Positions 1 through 13,400 of a DNA stretch of 64,000 bases are shown in pieces (the first letter of the stretch is position 1; each line of letters starts with the position of its first letter). Under the pieces are notes generated by a model. The model had not been told where the DNA came from. It saw nothing but the letters and a program-made list of their open reading frames with translations, and ran no database searches. The stretch covers positions 21,090,060 through 21,154,059 of the forward strand of contig OZ038529.1 in assembly GCA_964036665.1 (NCBI GenBank), given 5' to 3'. A program made the position numbers and the translations under genes. This DNA is from Gordius sp. MW1. Lineage: Eukaryota; Nematomorpha; Gordioida; Gordea; Gordiidae.

Positions 1-163
1 TGTTCCAGAAAAAAAAATTAGGATCAGCTTCCACCTTGTCCATCAAAAGCCAAAATCTTAGGTTGAAGGAAGAACGGGTATCGCATTCAATAGGAGGTAA
101 TTAACTGAGCGCGATACGAGGTCAGCATCCCTATTTTTTTGTCTCGAAGGTAGAGAAAATAAG

Positions 164-430
164 GTCTCTGGGCTGACGTTGGCGGACTTGATATCTAGAG
201 CCAGCCCAATGGAAAGGTCATTTCATTGTGTTGTATGCTTGTCAATTAAATTATGGACAGATTTAAAGGAAGACGTAGAGGCTTCCAATGAGATTAAAGC
301 AATTTATACTGTTGATGGAAGGAAGTTGAAGAAGGCAGGAACGATTATTTTAGAAGAGCCACAACAGCTGACGATCTATTTGGAAGGACGGACTACAGCT
401 GACAAGAAGCGATATATACATTCAAATTAG
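164..430 (+). other. Open exon-like stretch, weak doublecortin-like resemblance
   Basis: An open frame follows a possible AAG acceptor and ends at a TAG immediately before a GTGCGT. It is richer in charged residues than the surrounding DNA and contains IKAIYTVDGRKL. This recalls the xYTxDGxxV core of doublecortin domains, but the rest of the domain is not convincing. No neighbouring exon was found, so it could be the end of an upstream gene, a transposon remnant or chance. I do not recognise it with confidence. Confidence 0.25.
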
Positions 431-1800
431 GTGCGTAATACAAATTTAATATCACCTCACGAGGAATAACGTAATATATACATCAATCGAAACATTGCAC
501 ACACTTAATCTCACAATCTTTCAGCCCTCAACATATACCTAAGCCCCCGGCTTTAGTGAGTAGTGCGGCTTGGAGCCAGGAGGAAGTGATAACTTTCAAA
601 TTTAGGATTGTTATAATAAGCTCCTCATAAAACATTGTAGCTCATTAATTTATTTTTCAAACCACTTGTAAACCGATTTTGGGGTGAGGATGCTGTTCAA
701 TGTATATAATTTTTGTTGTTGAAGATGCGTCCTTGTGGCACAAAATATCGTCGCCCTTTCCTCCAAATACTACCCTATCATTTATGAATCTTTACAATAA
801 ATTTAATTTATATAGGTTAGTAGATCTAAAGCAATTTGATTTGACAAAATTCATCAACACATTTAATTAACAATTTTTAGTAACAGAATATAGTTATTAA
901 GATTTACGAGTTAAAATTGGTCATCCAAAATACTATAATGAGCTGCGTCGTTTATATATGTATATGCGCCTTATTTATTATGTAACTTCTATATTCCTTG
1001 TGCAAACGCGCCGTATCGCAATATCGGGTTTACCGTTTCCTTTATCATTTTTATACCGCTCACTCTTTTGAATAACGTTTTTGTTCCTCAACACCATCAT
1101 CGAATATTATCATAATCTATTCTAGAATGCCAATTATTGTTGATATATCATAATTCCATATTATAAACTAATAAAATAGGACATTAATTCCTATAATACT
1201 TAAGTTAAATTTAGTTTCTTTTAATCTAATATATAAAATTCTCGTGTCACGGTGTTTGTAGTTAAACTCCTCCAAAACAGCTTTACCGATTTTTAAAAAA
1301 ATTTCTGCGAATATTTGGTAGGTCTGAGATTAGGTTTTATACTTTTTTTTAACCTCTATGTAAAATTGGTGGCCTGTCAACTTGCCGAAAACTATCTTGC
1401 ATTGAATGTCCCAATGTTAAAAAAATGTCCTTCAATTAGAAATGTCCCCCAACAAATAAGCATATTAATCATTCGATTTCCGGTTAAAGTTATAATTTAG
1501 GTATTTTTTATAATAAAATTGATAATTATTACAAAAGGTACTCATTTTAGGGCATTATTTATGATAATGGGAAGATGTTCGTTAATGTCTTAGGGTGAAT
1601 TCGGCAAGATGGTTTTCGGCGAGTTGATAGGGCACACTTAAGGTATAAATGCCTAATTGCGCTTATCCCACGATGCCTTGCATATGTTGTTTCAGCTGTG
1701 ATATGCGAAGTGGCTAAATGGGTTTTAAATCCGACCTGTGTTTGATTTTTATATCCATAGTAGATTTATTTATATTAATATAATCCTAATTACAAAATAG
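431..1800. other. No gene recognised; upstream region of GPR89
   Basis: AT-rich DNA without a convincing coding frame. The missing first exon of GPR89 (roughly 12-15 residues including the start) should lie here or further upstream, but no ATG exon with a phase-0 donor could be chosen. The part from 1222 resembles a dispersed repeat (separate entry). Confidence 0.5.
1222..1345 (+). repeat. Dispersed repeat resembling a Helitron-like 5' end
   Basis: The stretch reads AAATTCTCGTGTCACGGTG, then ACTCCTCCAAAACAGC, ACCGATTTTT and GGTAGGTCTGAGATTAGG. From memory, sequences of this type (CTCCTCCGAAACGGCT..ACCGATTTTT) sit at the 5' end of Helitron-like repeats in many invertebrates. No 3' hairpin or terminal CTAG was found, so it is only a fragment and the class is tentative. 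Confidence 0.35.
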
Positions 1801-4800
1801 GCCAGTTTTTTTGTATCAGGGTGGATATTTTTTATAAAATCATTGTTTAGAGATTATGAAGTAATAAATGATTTGATATACTATTCATCTTAGGTTCGCA
1901 ATTATTTTGTTCAATTACTCTTTGCCACAACATTTTCTCTCTCGTGCCTTATGTTTGAGCTTATAATATTTGAAATACTCTCTGTATTGGATACAAGGTT
2001 TGATCCCTTTAATCGCAACTTTTTTAAATTTATATACTTACAATTGTTTATTAATTAATAGCACTCGACTTCTACTTTGGCACGTTGTCTTGCACTTTAT
2101 GTTATTCCTATTGATTGTCATAATGCCCTATTACATGGCCTACAGCTTTATCACCCAAATGCATTTTGTGACAAGCTTGATCAAGAAAGAAAGTATTATT
2201 ATTTTTAATATCCTATGTTAATGATCAATTTAATTAATTTTTATGTTGAAATTTTTGTGCTTTGGTTAAAACCATTAATGTTTTTCTATAATTATTTTAA
2301 AAATGCTGTTTTAAACTTTAATTCATTAATATAAAATAATCATGTTGGGCCAGGGTCTGAATTTTCACAGAATTAATTAAAAATGTTAGTTATATTTCTA
2401 TAAATACTATAAATAAAACAATAATATGGCGTTGCAATATTTAATTTAGTTTAAAAAATAATGATTTATTTTTCAGATTTTTTATCATAACGTATTAGCC
2501 AAATTGACCTTAAACCCTTTTGCATATATTAATTAAACCAGAATGTTTACACATTTTTTAATTTTTTACATATATGTATAACCTTATTCTTCAAATAAAA
2601 TGGTTACTGTATCCAATAATAATTAGTAAATAACTTTCAGATGCAAACAATAATTTGGGCTCTTAAAAATTTGTCACCTTACATCTAAACTACTCAACTT
2701 TATTATGTTTTATTAGCAATACATCTAGATATATTTTTATTTTAGGTAAAGTGGTTCTTTGTTATTTAAGTTTTATTAATTTATACTTAATGATGTCTAA
2801 ATTATTTCTTAGCTTCAATTGAAAAGGTGAGGTTATCTTTATCTCTGGTGACTTGGCTCATCTTTATGTACTTCTTCTGGAAAATTGGGGACCCATTTCC
2901 AATACTTAGCCCCAAACATGGTATTTGCAAATTTTTCATTCAAATGCCACATATTACTAATTTTTTTTGCTAATTTATATCTTATATAACAAACTTTCAT
3001 ATTTCTTTTTGCAAATTATATTTTATTTTAATAAATCTACCTGTTTCTAAGATTTTTCAAGAGTTTTTAAGACTTAAGAACTATTTATTTTGCTCTGGGC
3101 TAATGGTTTTTAAAAAAGTTATTTTTGAGGTTTGAACTAAAGAACTTTTTATTTAGATATCCTTAGCCATTTATAAAATTTTTTGAAAAAGCTTTCCCCT
3201 CTGCTTAAGCCATTCAATGAAAAGTATTATTTAAGAAGCCTGAGATGTTAAACTCTTAAAATTGTTTTTCCTATTACTAGACCAAGGTTTCAGTAAAAAT
3301 CCTTTGTTAGGGTTACAGATTTAAGAGAGGCATTTCTTGTTGGAACATTGTTTTTTTCTCATGTTAAACTAATTTTTTGCTTGCATGTGAAAATTGACCA
3401 TAAAACAACTTACTAAAAAAGGTCATTGATTTAAAATTTGCAATTTTGATTTTAAAAATCCTCTTTTTTAGGGTCAAAAGCAAAATAACATCAAGGTCTT
3501 AAAAAATAAAAAAAATAAAACCCATCGGTTTGCATGGGCGAAGCCAGGGGGGCAAGGACGAGAAAAAAAATTTTCAATGCAAAAACCCTTATAGATTAAA
3601 AAAATTATGTTTCACCCCCCCCCCTTAATTGAACTTTTAAACGTTTTGCCACCCCCCCCCCCCCATAATCCAAACCCTGGCTACGCCCATGTCGGTTCGT
3701 TAACACTTTTTAATTTTCTCACTGAGAGGATGGGTGATGAAGAATGAGTGAACACAATGACAACGAGCTACAACTAAATTTAAACTAATAATATTTGTCA
3801 AATGACAATTTAACACATTGAATGACAACTTTAATAATGCACTTAATGGTTTTATTTTGTTATTTTTTAAGATGAATAATTCGTTGCAAACCTTGAAATT
3901 TGACATCTCTTTACTTTCCCATGATAATCGCGAATCTTTTTTTATAAGACAGAAAATCGGCATAATTTATTATAGCCATAGCGGAATGTTTTCTGATTAC
4001 TTACCATTCTTAACTTCCTAATTTATTTATCTCACCTTCACATAATATGTAATTTTTTTTGTTATAAAAATAAAATGGATTGTTATATGCTAAAAAAATG
4101 GAAATAAATAATATAGGGTAAATACATGATACATAATAGGTTTGCTATCGATAGAACAAGGAATCAGCCGGGTGGGAGTGATAGGGGTAACCCTGATGGC
4201 TTTACTATCCGGTTTTGGGGCTGTGAATTGCCCCTACACCTACATGTCCTGTTTTATGAAGTAAATTTAAACCCTGCAATAATAGAGCCGTTTATTTTGA
4301 ATAATTTTGAGGATATTTTCTAATACTGTTTGTAACCTGCGGTGATGGTCACTCTTTAGTCCTTTCTACTTTAAATTCCATTTGTTTATTCATTACCGTA
4401 TCTCTGTATTTAACTTAATATATGTTTTGATATCATGTATTATTTTGTGATCCATTCTTTCGTTTTGCTTCCAGTCTTATCCTATGCTCATTTTTTCTTA
4501 ATAATTAGCGATTTTTTACCATCTCAATTATAACTTGTGAAAAATTCAGATTATTAAGTTGGGTAAAATATAGATTGAATTATATTTTGTTGATAATTTG
4601 TTAGACCAGTATCGCTATTTGACATTCAAGTTATGGAAAAGCGGTTGCTCCAAACATACGACATCATACTGAACAAGAAAAAGAGGTAATAACGATTATT
4701 TTTGCTGGATATTAGATTACAGCAAGTTAAGTAAAATGTTGTATATGGCTATAAAATGGCATTTATAATTACAACTAGAGATGCACCGATACCAAGTATC

Positions 4801-7800
4801 GGTATGGTATCGGCGCCGATACCTTGCCAAAAGAATCTGCCCGATACTTTGCTAGTATCGGCAATTACCAAGCCGATACCTTTTTTAATATGAAACTCAA
4901 AAAATAATACTTATAGTATCTCCTACGATTAAAAAATAGAGGACTTTTCAAATTTTTTGAAAATTGTTTCATTTGATTGGCTATAAATATTTCTATGTGG
5001 AGTATAATAAACTCATTGACCATCTGTTCCGACTGCGCTTTTAAGTAAATATTATTTTATTTTAAAAATTATTATATATTAAGCCTTAGATGGATTCTTT
5101 AGATACACTATGGAGTTATTTTGTTGTGTCAATAGATGAAAAAATTGTAATCTGTGAATTATGCAAAGCTAAAATAAGTCGTGGGGGCAAAGACAAACAT
5201 TCCTTTAACACGTCAAATTTAAGGAAACATTTAAAAACTAGACATTTAGTATAAAATTTTTTTTATTATAAGTATCGGCATGGTGTCGGTATCGGCAAAA
5301 AAATCTTAAGTAATGGCTGGTATCGGTATCGGCACAAAATAGTGGTATCGGTGCATCTCTAATTACAACGCCGTCCAAATCATGCTCTTTGAAAAATTTT
5401 GTTTTTGATATTTGAAATGAATTTAGTAAACAATTTATACAAATGTGATATGAACTTATAGGTTATGCCATTAATATGAATTGTATTTAAATTAAACTTG
5501 GTATTGGTAGTGATATAGAGTTATATGCTTTTTAAAATTTGTCTGAATTTATGCCTAGAATTTGCGATTGCATCGAAATGTTGTTAATTTTAAAACAATA
5601 TTTTTGTCAATCTGACTAGAAAGCAGTTCAACTTCAACTAGGATCTGTGTTTTAAGCAATTAATCTGTTGATTTTGAGGAGCTTTTATCTGTATAATGCT
5701 AGGGCCTAATTAAATATTCAGTTCGTCAATTTAATCTGTTAGTCAAATAAACAGCTTAGCTATTTTGTAAACCATTACCTAAAAATTTAAAAATTATAAA
5801 GTAAATTTTTAAAATAAAAAATGCCCCTAAACATTGGTACCCCATACCATACCAGCTAAAACATATAGGGCAAGTGTCAGGGTAAAGAAGGGGGTAGAGG
5901 GGCGAAGTCACCCTTCCACCCCCCCCCCCCCCCCTCCCCTTTCGAGTTTCTTAAAATATTCACAGAATTAAATTTTTTAACGAAACTTGGAAACGGCTAA
6001 TTTTACTTTAACGCATTAATCTAGGATAGCCTTTGAACGGCAAAATAGGAAGTATTCTTTTGCCGACTCATCTCAACCTGGGATATGGAATATGATAAAA
6101 AATGTCACTTATTCTACCATGCAACCCGGTTACGGTAAAATATTTTTTAAAATACGTTAAAATTTAAAGTTTGTGGTTAGTGGGTAGATGGGAAAGGTGA
6201 ATTTAGAGTGGCTTCCCATAGCTATTTTGTCGGGGGAATGAATTATTTGTCAAGTTTATTATACTTAATGCTCAGATTTTTTGTCGTGTGTGTCGTACGT
6301 TTGTTTGCAATATGTGCCGCTTTTGGAAAAGTGATATTTCAATAACCTCTTAAATTACGTGGATAGGGGTAGGTGTTACAAAATTAAGAGGATTTTAAGG
6401 GCAAAGGAACGAATTTTATTTTTTTTAATAGCAAAAAATACTTTATAAAATATTTGGGCTTTCATAAAATATAGTGGTTTTAAATAAGGGCGGTCTTGCC
6501 TTTTTTGTGAAAAATTGTGACCATTATCAAAATTTTTAAATTGAAGCAATGAGCATAACTTAAAAATTTTCAAATAGCGCTTTTGTCATTGATGACGCTA
6601 AACATTTTTTGAAATCTGAAAATTTGGGTAAATACCTGAGAATGCATATGCATCTAGAAATTCAAGAATGTTGCGATAAATCGTTAGTTATTATTTAAGC
6701 TTAATAACGATAGGTAAAAAAGTATAAAGATTAAATAAAAAGTAGCCCTGTAAAAACGGCTGGTTTTTTTGGCCGACTTTTGGTTTTAGTCGATTAAACA
6801 CAAACAAACCAAATGTTCTTGGTCTTATGACTAAAATAAAGGTCGACCGAACAAACCCCAGCATTTTTACAACACTAGGTCAAATATTTGAGCCCATTCA
6901 ATCATGAAATTATAATTTATATTACAAAAGAGTTTAAGTTATGTAAGTGGTTTATCTCTTTATTAGGTGCTATGCAATTTTTATAATGTGATATATTAGA
7001 GATTTCTTTTAAGCCCATATATTCGTGACTTATTAATAAGTTTTTAAATTAATTCAGTTTAATTATTATTTTTGTTAACGTAGAGATTAAGAAATTGCAA
7101 GGCGAAATACCACCTTTGGAAGACCTGACATCTCATATGTACTTAGAAATTGTGGACATGAGGAATGAATTACAAAGAAGTGAATATTCCAAAACACTTA
7201 AAGGCCGATATTTCAACATACTCGGCTATTTCTTCTCATTTTATTGCCTGTGGAAAATTGTTATGGTTAGTTTTACCTTTCATTTTTAATCTTTAATTAA
7301 GTTAAATATTCCTTTTTTGAATGTGTTTTATATGTTTAATGACAAGTTTTTGGAATTTTTGGAAGATTACTGGATATAACAGTTTGGAATGAGAATTGCG
7401 GAATTGTTTATCTGTTAAATAACCCTTCTTACTTTAATGAGATAAAATTTTATCTTTTTAACTAAAAAGGTAATAAAGATTATATGTCCATTTAATTGCA
7501 CATGTCTACGAATATTGACTTTGTAAATGTGTCCCGCGATCTGAAAAAGAATTCTGATATAGAATTTTACGCCAATATTATGTTTTTAATTTTTTCCCTA
7601 ATCGTCCAGATTTTGTGATAAATGAGGTAAATGTGAAAATTATGGCCTTTTCAACGTTTTTTGAGGCTATATTACCGTGCCTTTTTAAATTTTGGAAAAA
7701 ACTAAAAACATTTAATGTTCAACGTAAAATTCTCTATCAGAAATATTTTTCAAATTGCGGGATCTTTGTTCTTGTAGATCTAGGCTATTAAATAATTTAT

Positions 7801-9739
7801 TTTGAATCTTAATTTAGAAATCATAAATAATCACTTTACAAAGTGTTGTATTTATACATATATACAACAATTTAGTATTACTATTTAGTCATTTTTGAAT
7901 ATCATTCTGAATCGCGTGGGCAAAGTAGACCCTGTGACCAAAGGCATCCAACTATCGGTCAATTACTTCGGCATTCAATTCGATGTGAGTTGATATCAAT
8001 TGAAAAAAAATCTAATTTATTTTTTGCCACTTAATAACTTGTACTTCGAATTTATGTACAACACTATACTCTGCCGAGCTATTTTAAAATACCCTAAGCT
8101 TATTAGAAGCTGAAAAATAAATTTTTTTACTTTTATAGGGTAATTGTTAACTTGTGCTAGTTTTGGCTCGGTTATAAAATATCCTATTCTCAAGGACCTA
8201 ATCGATAGATGCCACAATTTCGCGTTTAAAAAAAGTTACATAGCAATTAAAAAAATTTAAAGTTGGACAGGTCAGGAGGGACGGACAACCAAAAGTGAAT
8301 TCATAAAATGCATAGCAATTAATAGTTTATATATAATATAATTAATGTAGTTTTTAATAAATGGAAAGTCAGTTTTAATACTCGTGTTTGGAAGTCAAAC
8401 TTTAATGCTAGATATAAATTTTTTTTATATAAGTTAAGATGCTAAGCTAAACCCCTTTGCTGTAAGAATAAGGTAATCAACATAGTATCCGATACAGACC
8501 TGAAAACCACCTCCATATAAATTATTTTTAAAAGTCGACTTTGCTAATAGTTTTTTTCCTCGTTATTAGAAAGTAGACTTATATATAAATTAAGGTGCAT
8601 AGCTGTCAATCAATATATATTATGTTCCATCTATTTTTCAGGCACAATTCTGGTCGCAACACATATCCTTCGCCCTTGTCGGTATCATAATCATAACCTC
8701 GTTCAGGGGCCTTCTCATAAATTTAACCAAATTCTTTTACGCTTTGTCCAGTAACAAATCATCTAACCTGATAGTATTAGCCTTGGCCCAACTTATGGTA
8801 AGTAAAAAAACAGGAGTATTTTAAAAAACTTTTTCATTTTTGAAATAATCTTGGATTTGAGTTTACTGGCATCACCATCTAATTTTTTAATGAAATAAGT
8901 ATTAAATTTACGGTGTACAATTTCAATTTTAGCATCTCTACATTAAATTATAAAAAATGCTCAACTTTTAAAAAATGTTTATCAACTTATTATTTGACAT
9001 AGAACTTAGATACAATGTTACATTTTGGGTATTTATTACTCAATTTAAAACTGTTCCTTTTTCGTCAATAATGAATTTCATTGTTTAAACAAAGAAAAAT
9101 TTAGTTTCAAAGCGACCACATTAGAATGGGATATTTTTATAATTAATCTGGACAACAATATAAAAAAGGTTGACGCACAGCTTATATAAGTTTGGTATCA
9201 AACAAAATTTATAATTTTTTGCAACTATATTTAAAATTTCTTTACACATTTACAGCGTTTTTCTTTTGCACATCTTAACTCCTTCTTGCACATTAGGGGG
9301 AGAAAAAAAGGGTGATCATTCATAGCTTTTGAGTGAACGCTCTTTCTCTCTCCTTATTAAGTAGAAAAAAGAGCGTTCTCTTTCAGAAGCCATGATTGAT
9401 CCCCTATTCTCTCCAACTAGTGTGCGGGAGGAGAGTCAAGAAGTGCAAAAGTAAAGAAAAATGCTGTAATTTAAAATTATTTGGTCGTTTATGTGGCAGG
9501 GGATGTACCTGATATCATCGGTACTATTAATGAGGATGAACATGCCACCCCAGTACAGGAGCATAGTAACTCAAGTGCTGGGAGATTTGCAATTCAATTT
9601 TTACCACCGTTGGTTCGACGTGATATTTCTGCTAAGCGCGCTTTCCAGCATAGCATTCTTGTATTTAGCTCACAAGAGAGTCCCCTTTCCAGCCAACGAT
9701 ACGTCGATACCCATAACCCAAATTGTTTACTACAAATAA
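1801..9739 (+). CDS. GPR89: GPR89 family, Golgi pH regulator (first exon missing)
   Basis: Multi-pass membrane anion channel/regulator of the GPHR family, which acidifies the Golgi in animals. Exons: 1801-1860, 1894-1997, 2062-2192, 2813-2920, 4140-4260, 4605-4685, 6025-6134, 7084-7265, 7889-7984, 8642-8797, 9500-9739. Phases agree at all ten joins and give 462 residues plus stop; the human protein has about 455. Landmarks in family order are [108 protein letters not shown] and [20 protein letters not shown]. Introns run 33, 64, 620, 1219, 344, 1339, 949, 623, 657 and 702 nt. The initiator exon (about a dozen residues) was not found. Introns carry a hAT element and several MITEs. The stop codon lies inside AAATAAAG, which also reads as an AATAAA poly(A) signal. 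The gene converges with MANBA. Confidence 0.95.
3531..3692. mobile_element. MITE with GGCGTAGCCAGG-type inverted ends and poly-C tracts
   Basis: The ends are inverted: CATGGGCGAAGCCAGG on the left and CCTGGCTACGCCCATG on the right. Inside are two long runs of C and no coding frame. Sister copies lie at 12258-12417, 55112-55283 and 63092-63279, so this is a short non-autonomous DNA transposon family. It sits in a GPR89 intron. Confidence 0.75.
4776..5361 (+). mobile_element. Non-autonomous hAT element with exact 8-bp target duplication
   Basis: The terminal inverted repeats are TAGAGATGCACCGATACC and its complement ending GGTGCATCTCTA. Both ends are flanked by the identical octamer ATTACAAC (4768-4775 and 5362-5369), the 8-bp duplication typical of hAT transposons. 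Subterminal regions carry many copies of TATCGG/CCGATA, a common layout for transposase binding sites. The element is 586 bp, lies in a GPR89 intron on the sense strand, and has room for only the BED finger of a transposase. The exact duplication implies a fairly recent insertion. Confidence 0.9.
5090..5254 (+). CDS. Short BED-type zinc-finger protein inside hAT element
   Basis: This 54-codon frame runs from ATG to TAA. It contains WSYF at the start, then [12 protein letters not shown] (CxxC) and HLKTRH (HxxxxH), the order of a BED zinc finger, the DNA-binding N-terminal domain of many hAT transposases. A TATA-like GGCTATAAATA lies about 110 bp upstream. No catalytic domain follows, so this is either the leftover first exon of a deleted transposase or a small DNA-binding protein that could compete for the element's own ends. 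Expression is unknown. The finger residues are all intact, which is notable for a remnant. Confidence 0.7.
   Translation: MDSLDTLWSYFVVSIDEKIVICELCKAKISRGGKDKHSFNTSNLRKHLKTRHLV
6746..6884. mobile_element. Foldback MITE, GTAAAAACGGCTGG family
   Basis: It starts CTGTAAAAACGGCTGG and ends with an imperfect complement CAGCATTTTTACAACACT. The interior also pairs through GGTTTTAGTCGA and GGTCGACCGAAC, so most of the element folds on itself. Related copies lie at 54663-54866 and 62348-62815. It has no coding frame and lies in a GPR89 intron. Confidence 0.7.
8255..8330. repeat. Fragment of the GTTGGACAGG dispersed repeat
   Basis: It contains AAGTTGGACAGG, GACGGACAACCAAAA and ATAGCAATTAATAG, shared with copies at 18186-18490, 27780-27962 and in both arms of the palindrome. 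No terminal structure is clear here, so the class (SINE or MITE) is undetermined. Confidence 0.55.
9235..9475. mobile_element. Foldback MITE in last GPR89 intron
   Basis: The left side reads TACAGCGTTTTTCTTTTGCA followed by ACTCC and TTGCACATTAGGGGGAGA. The right side is the imperfect complement, with TCTCTCCAACTAGTGTGC, GGAGAG, AAGTGCAAAAG and AAAAATGCTGTAA. The centre also pairs (AGAGCGTTC against GAACGCTCT). The whole element folds as a long hairpin and has no coding frame. Only one copy was seen here. Confidence 0.65.
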
Positions 9740-10485
9740 AGGAATTTTACAGGTTTTTTTCGTGATTTTTTTCTTCTTATTTGAATTTGCTCAATTTTTC
9801 ATTAACACCATGTTATGTAAACTATGATCATATATGGCATCAAGTTTGTATTAAATTGAATTGATTGTTATGTATGTCCGCGAGCTTGTAACAATTTTTG
9901 GAAGAAATTTTTGTTACAATTGGTATTTTACTTTAGACCAAATTTCTACTTATTTGTTAGTGGACGTTTACAGATAGAATTCATAAGAATAAGTGGCTGT
10001 AAAAGTTGGTTTTTGGCAAAACAAATGTTAGGTAGGGGGGAGGGCTAACTATAGTAATATTTAAACGTTGTTTTTAAACAAATTTTTAAGAAAAGTATAT
10101 ATGTAATGTTAGTCAATTCAACTTTCTCGCAAAATTTGATATTTTGCTTAATTCTCCTAATTCCAACAAACTTTGATGACTTGATGATCTACAATTTTGT
10201 GCCATTCATTCGCGTTTTCATATGTCCTTTGACCATCAAAGAAATAAACCGTACATTTTTAACTTATATTTATAACATTGAAAATAACATCCAATTAACA
10301 CATCAATTTCTATAAAATATGGAGCATACAATTCAATTATATTAAGATAAATAATTACGATTCGAAGTTTAAAAAGTCGTTGTTTTTATTTTAAAATCTC
10401 AATTTTTTAATTTGAATGCCCATTTTTTTTATTTGTTGACAAATTTCTCAATATTGTGGATAACATTTGCTGTTAGGAATTGTGT
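9740..10485. other. Convergent 3' spacer between GPR89 and MANBA
   Basis: About 750 bp of AT-rich DNA lie between two converging stop codons. AATAAA-type hexamers occur for GPR89 at the stop codon, and on the - strand for MANBA as TTTATT near 10386 and 10427. No other gene is visible. Confidence 0.6.
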
Positions 10486-13400
10486 TTATACATCGTAGAG
10501 GGTCGTTATATCGAGATTGTTATAAAACCAAGAGGCAGAAATATTGGAGATGTCAGAAATATCCCACGGTATGTAGTGAATTGTGTAAAGGGGTTCGTCC
10601 ATTATAAATCCATTATCCGAAAATCTGCCTAAAAAACGATTTTCCTTCAAATCTAACCAAACATAGATGGCTGGTGCCTCAGCTGTTAACACGATCTCGA
10701 AAGTGGCATTTTCCATTTTTGTCACTTCATACTAAAACAATAATATTAATCATATAAATATTTTTGAAAATTGGCCAAAGCTTGGCTTACATTGGGACGC
10801 TTCAAAACATAAATTTCCGCGACTTAGAAAATACAAAACTTATGCTAAATTATTGTCTCTCAGTTTTTTCTCCATTTATAAACTTAAAATTGAAAATTTT
10901 TCAAAATCCTAAAATTTTCTTTAATTTGTTTAATATATACAGGATATTTGGACAAAAACTCATCACAAAAAAAACTACCCTTACTTTGCAAGTTAGATGT
11001 GACGTTCACTAACAAATATTAAAATTTCAAAAGATATAGCTTCACATAGGCGTAGCCAGGATTTAAATTAGATGAGCGCAAAAATATTGGTTGTGATATT
11101 GGAGGGGGAGGGGTCAAAATAATTTTTTTTTTAAAAATAAATTAAAATTTCATTAAAAAAACCCAATTTTTATATTTAGTGATACTTTAAATAAGAATTT
11201 TAATTCGTAGAATACCTTTAATTGTGGATTCACCAAGGTCCAATTTTTAGGGTAACCCATAAATGCCCTATTACCAACAATGTAATTGCTAGGGTGGTCC
11301 GAATATACCAGAACGTATTGGTGCGGGTCTGAAATGTCAAACGCAGGCCAAGATTTCAAATCGATCACTCCCAAAAGTTTTACATCCATTGGTGGAAGCT
11401 AAATATAATCATGTATATATTTATTAAAATTTGTACACACATAATATTTATAATTTAAAATAAATTTTCAAATTTAATTGGATTGAACCACAATTAGATC
11501 GGGGAGCGAGCGGGTCAAATAGTTAAGTAGAGTAATTACAGAATAATATAATTACAATTTAATGACAAATTAGCTTTGCCCTCCTTTCATTTTAACTCAT
11601 TAGCCATGATAATGGTCCTAATATTTTAAATAATAGCCTAAAATAAGTGATATCCTTAAACTTTAAACTATAATTTTTTTGTTCAAAATCGTGCTATAAA
11701 CGCAATTTAAAGAAATATACCAAAAAAAAATTTCGTTCATAGAGGACACGTGACGATATTACAAGCTTTTGCGCTAAAAACACGGCAACGACGTTCTGTA
11801 AAATATATAACATTTTCGAAAAAAATATTTAAAGAAAATATCGGTCGCGCTGCCATATCAGGCCTGACCCAAGCCCGGACCGTAACCCTATCGGACCGGG
11901 ACGGGCGGCTCGTGCAGGGCTTTACTAGCCAAAAATCGGATGATTCATTTAAATTACCTCGAATGATGTCAGAGTTATGCTGGGTTGTAAAAGGCCAAAT
12001 TTAAGGATCGACCTGAGTTCGAGGATAAAATTATACGGTTTTGAGGAGAGATTTGTGTGGAGATCCTCATGCAAAGGTATATCACAAACCACGTTTACCG
12101 ATAAAAAGCTTTGATTTTCGAGGTGGAGTGTGATCAGTATGGGAGCGAAAAATTTACGAGCCTCGTAATGTAACATCTTCCACAATCCTTTGTATTCTGC
12201 GAAATTAAAAATTTATAAAATTAAAAATGTATAGCAATCACATCGTAATTGTACAATCATGGTAGACAGGGGGAGGCAGGAAGAGGCGACTGCCCCCTCT
12301 TTAAATCCAGAAATTTTTAAAAATTTAATATAATCATGGCTTAAATTTCTGAAAATTTCTTTGCCCTTTCTAAACCATTATTGCCCCCTCTAGTTTCACT
12401 CCTGGCTACGCCCATGTGTACAATAAACTATCATAATTATTCTTTAATTGATGGTTGTGAGTCTACGATTTCATTAAAAATCATACATAAAACATTGTAA
12501 GATAATGTTTAAAAAGTTAAAGTGTGCACTTTTAGAAAAAGTAGTGCATCCAAATATTATTAAATCCGACATTATGACGTTTTAATTATATATAAGTGCA
12601 CCTTCTATAATAGATCATCATTTACATGACTCAGCCGTAGTTTTGTTAATTTTAAGATTTTTCTCCTTCTTGCGGCCAACTAAAAGTGTGATCTGAAAAC
12701 AATCCTAATGGTAATTATATACTTTTGCGATATTTATTAAGTTGACCATAGTAGCCAGACCAAAAAGTGATAATAACTCATGGAGCTCCCCCTCCCCCCC
12801 CCCCCCATATCAACCTCTTCCTACTTTATATTTAAAGAAATCAAGGAGTCAGAAAATCATTTTTTATTCTCCCTCCCTAACACAGACTAGACAGACTGCT
12901 TATCAGAGACCAGAAAAGCCCGGCCCGCTGCCCGAACCTGCCCGCCCGGCCCAGCCGGACAACTGTGTTAAATTTTGACTTTCGGGAGGGCACCATAACA
13001 AGATTCGGGCTCAATGATGTTTTTAAAATAATGTATTACATATTGTTTTCCTGTATAATTTGTCACTTTTTATTTGATTGTATGTTTGTTAATTCTAGTT
13101 CATATCCAATAAAAAATTAGAAATTAGGAAATATTTTTAAAAAAATTATAACAATATCGCTGAAAATGTTAAAGCACAACATTTCGTGCCAGGCAGCTCT
13201 AATGATTCAGGCGAGCCCGGGTGGGCAGTCTAGTTAAAAAGTGAACTGGGCCGGGTTCGGGCAGCAAATTCCAAACAAATCTGACCTCCGCTGCTCATCA
13301 ACTTAAAATAAGTGTACCATAATCATTTTGAAATTTTCACAAAAAAGGGAATGACATAACTAGTTAAACATATAGATTCATTTACAAAATTCATAAAAAT

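Noticed and set aside
1970-2221. 83-residue ORF as a separate gene
   Set aside because: It spans a 64-nt intron of GPR89; the conserved match requires splicing 1997 to 2062.
12742-12978. 78-residue proline-rich ORF
   Set aside because: Built from poly-C and a GC-rich transposon end; low-complexity translation only.
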